From Candidatus Shapirobacteria bacterium (GTDB lineage Bacteria > Patescibacteriota > Microgenomatia > UBA12405 > JAUWLS01), in NCBI GenBank assembly GCA_030667285.1, contig DAOUWE010000025.1, positions 1 through 6,877 on the forward strand: DNA of 6,877 bases, in the 5' to 3' direction. A program made the position numbers and the translations under genes. Position 1 is the stretch's first letter. Each line of letters starts with the position of its first letter. Positions 5,927 to 6,877 of the stretch are shown in pieces. A model generated the notes under the pieces. It worked only from the letters and a program-made list of their open reading frames with translations. It was not told where the DNA came from and ran no database searches.

Positions 5927-6877
5927 TTAAATTCCCGGCCAAGAGGAGGTGATTAAAAGAGAGTCTTTAAAAAATTCCGTTTTTGCCTTTGGGTCCAAGT
6001 CTTTTTTGAGATGTTGATAGACGGTTTCGGTAACGAAAGGAATGAAAGGGTGAAGAAGTTTGAGAGAAGTAATTAGAACGTGAAGGAGAGTGGGGATGGT
6101 TTCTTTTCCTTTATCTTTGGCATATTCAATATATTGATCACAAAAATCGTGCCAGAAGAATTGGTAAAGATCTTCGGAGGCTTGACCAAAACGGTATTTC
6201 TTGAGATTTTTAGTTGTTTGTTCGGTAACGAGAATTAATTTTTTAATAATTTCTTTGTCTTCCGGAGTGATATTTTTTTGATCTACATCCGAAAGAGTGA
6301 AGTTTTCTTGACGATCGATGATAATTTGAATAAAACGCGAAGCGTTCCAAAGCTTGTTGGTGAAATTACGCATGGCTTTAATTTTTTCCTGGCCTACCGG
6401 GACGTCGGTTCCGGCAGAAGTTCCGTAAACCAAAGCCAATCGTAAGGCATCGGCACCAAAATCGTTGATGGTTTGGGTGGGATCCACAACTGTTTCCGGC
6501 TTGGATTTACTCATTTTTTGCGAAAAGGCGTCTCTAACCATGCCGTGAAGATAAATGTTTTTGAAAGGAATTTGGTCGGTACGATAAATGCCCAGCATCA
6601 TCATGCGAGCAACCCAAAAAAAGAGGATTTCATAACCCGTTTCCATGACCGAAGTGGGGTAGAAATACTTGAAGTCTTCGGAGTCCGGATAGCCCAGGGT
6701 GGAGTAGGGCCATTGGCCGGAACTAAACCAAGTATCAAAAGTGTCCGGGTCCTGGACAAACCCATCAGCTCCACAGGAACATTTAGCAGGTGACTTGATA
6801 CCAAAGTGAGATTTGCCACAGCCTTCGGTTTTGTTTTTTTCCAGGAGATCGGGATTCATTGATTTTTGAAGGTCGGA
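5927..6877 (-). CDS. valS: Valyl-tRNA synthetase, C-terminal 316 residues (N-terminus outside window)
   Basis: The frame is open to the right edge, so the N-terminal part with the HIGH signature is missing. From the first residue in view, DTWFSS (48-53), WPYSTLG, ETGYEILFFWVARMMM (79-94) and KMSKS (121-125) are class I synthetase elements typical of ValS. GADALRLAL and KLWNASRFI lead into the helical anticodon-binding domain (about 170-316), which includes LLHPFIPFVTE. The enzyme attaches valine to tRNA-Val in the cytoplasm. The signature continues KPETVVDP, where most relatives have KGN. A possible zinc knuckle of C20, H24, C33 and C35 lies just before DTWFSS. The protein stops right after SSWPGI and so lacks the C-terminal coiled-coil arm of E. 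coli or Thermus ValS, a shortening plausible in small-genome bacteria. The stop TAA is at 5927-5929, 15 bp before the CAP gene. Confidence 0.93.
   Translation of the reverse strand, partial: SDLQKSMNPDLLEKNKTEGCGKSHFGIKSPAKCSCGADGFVQDPDTFDTWFSSGQWPYSTLGYPDSEDFKYFYPTSVMETGYEILFFWVARMMMLGIYRTDQIPFKNIYLHGMVRDAFSQKMSKSKPETVVDPTQTINDFGADALRLALVYGTSAGTDVPVGQEKIKAMRNFTNKLWNASRFIQIIIDRQENFTLSDVDQKNITPEDKEIIKKLILVTEQTTKNLKKYRFGQASEDLYQFFWHDFCDQYIEYAKDKGKETIPTLLHVLITSLKLLHPFIPFVTETVYQHLKKDLDPKAKTEFFKDSLLITSSWPGI

Noticed and set aside
6473..6819. Open frames on both strands opposite or overlapping valS (6473-6793 plus; 6601-6819 minus)
   Set aside because: Both overlap conserved ValS motifs in another frame and show no coding character of their own.
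1..6877. CRISPR array, tRNA, rRNA, transposon ends or phage genes
   Set aside because: I saw no regularly spaced repeats, cloverleaf-like segments, transposase or integrase motifs, or terminal inverted repeats.

Overview
The window is a compact, AT-leaning bacterial segment in which all but one of the genes lie on the minus strand. Short gaps, a 4-bp start/stop overlap, mostly absent Shine-Dalgarno sequences, several proteins of about 50 residues and the style of the ValS and radical SAM proteins suggest an uncultured bacterium with a reduced genome, possibly a Candidate Phyla Radiation lineage such as Microgenomates. That placement is inference from gene style. TGA is used as a stop, in the ATGA overlap near 2113-2116, which argues against code 25 lineages where TGA is glycine.

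Layout, read in transcription order from the right edge. Position 6877 to 5927 holds the C-terminal part of valyl-tRNA synthetase, cut by the window edge. After one stop codon and in the same frame comes a membrane-anchored CAP/SCP-domain protein (5911-5258, TTG start). Eleven bases later is an unlisted 48-residue protein (5246-5100). A short gap then carries a promoter-like element with an 11-bp tandem repeat, followed by a radical SAM protein of the putative DNA modification/repair family (5060-3975). A single plus-strand gene of 50 residues (3818-3970) converges on it with 4 bp between the stops.

The left half is a separate minus-strand transcription unit with its own good promoter (3730-3759) and a palindrome at the predicted start site. 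It encodes two paralogous GH130-family proteins (mannoside phosphorylase-like). The first (3705-2113) is a shrunken, motif-less GH130-like segment fused to a full domain. The second (2116-182) has two full-length GH130-like domains, of which the N-terminal one has lost several active-site-region motifs. A membrane protein follows and runs off the left edge (162-1). None of the GH130 proteins has a signal peptide, so they should act in the cytoplasm. The likely chemistry is phosphorolysis or hydrolysis of beta-mannosides, but the substrate cannot be read from the sequence.

The two halves differ in strand composition. The coding strand is A/G-rich in the GH130 unit and C/T-rich in the rSAM/CAP/valS unit, although transcription runs the same way in both. 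I see no CRISPR array, transposase, integrase, tRNA or rRNA. There is no clear evidence of a new defence or mobile system. The most interesting items are the GH130 domain-decay arrangement, the radical SAM enzyme without its usual partner in view, and the small unlisted genes.
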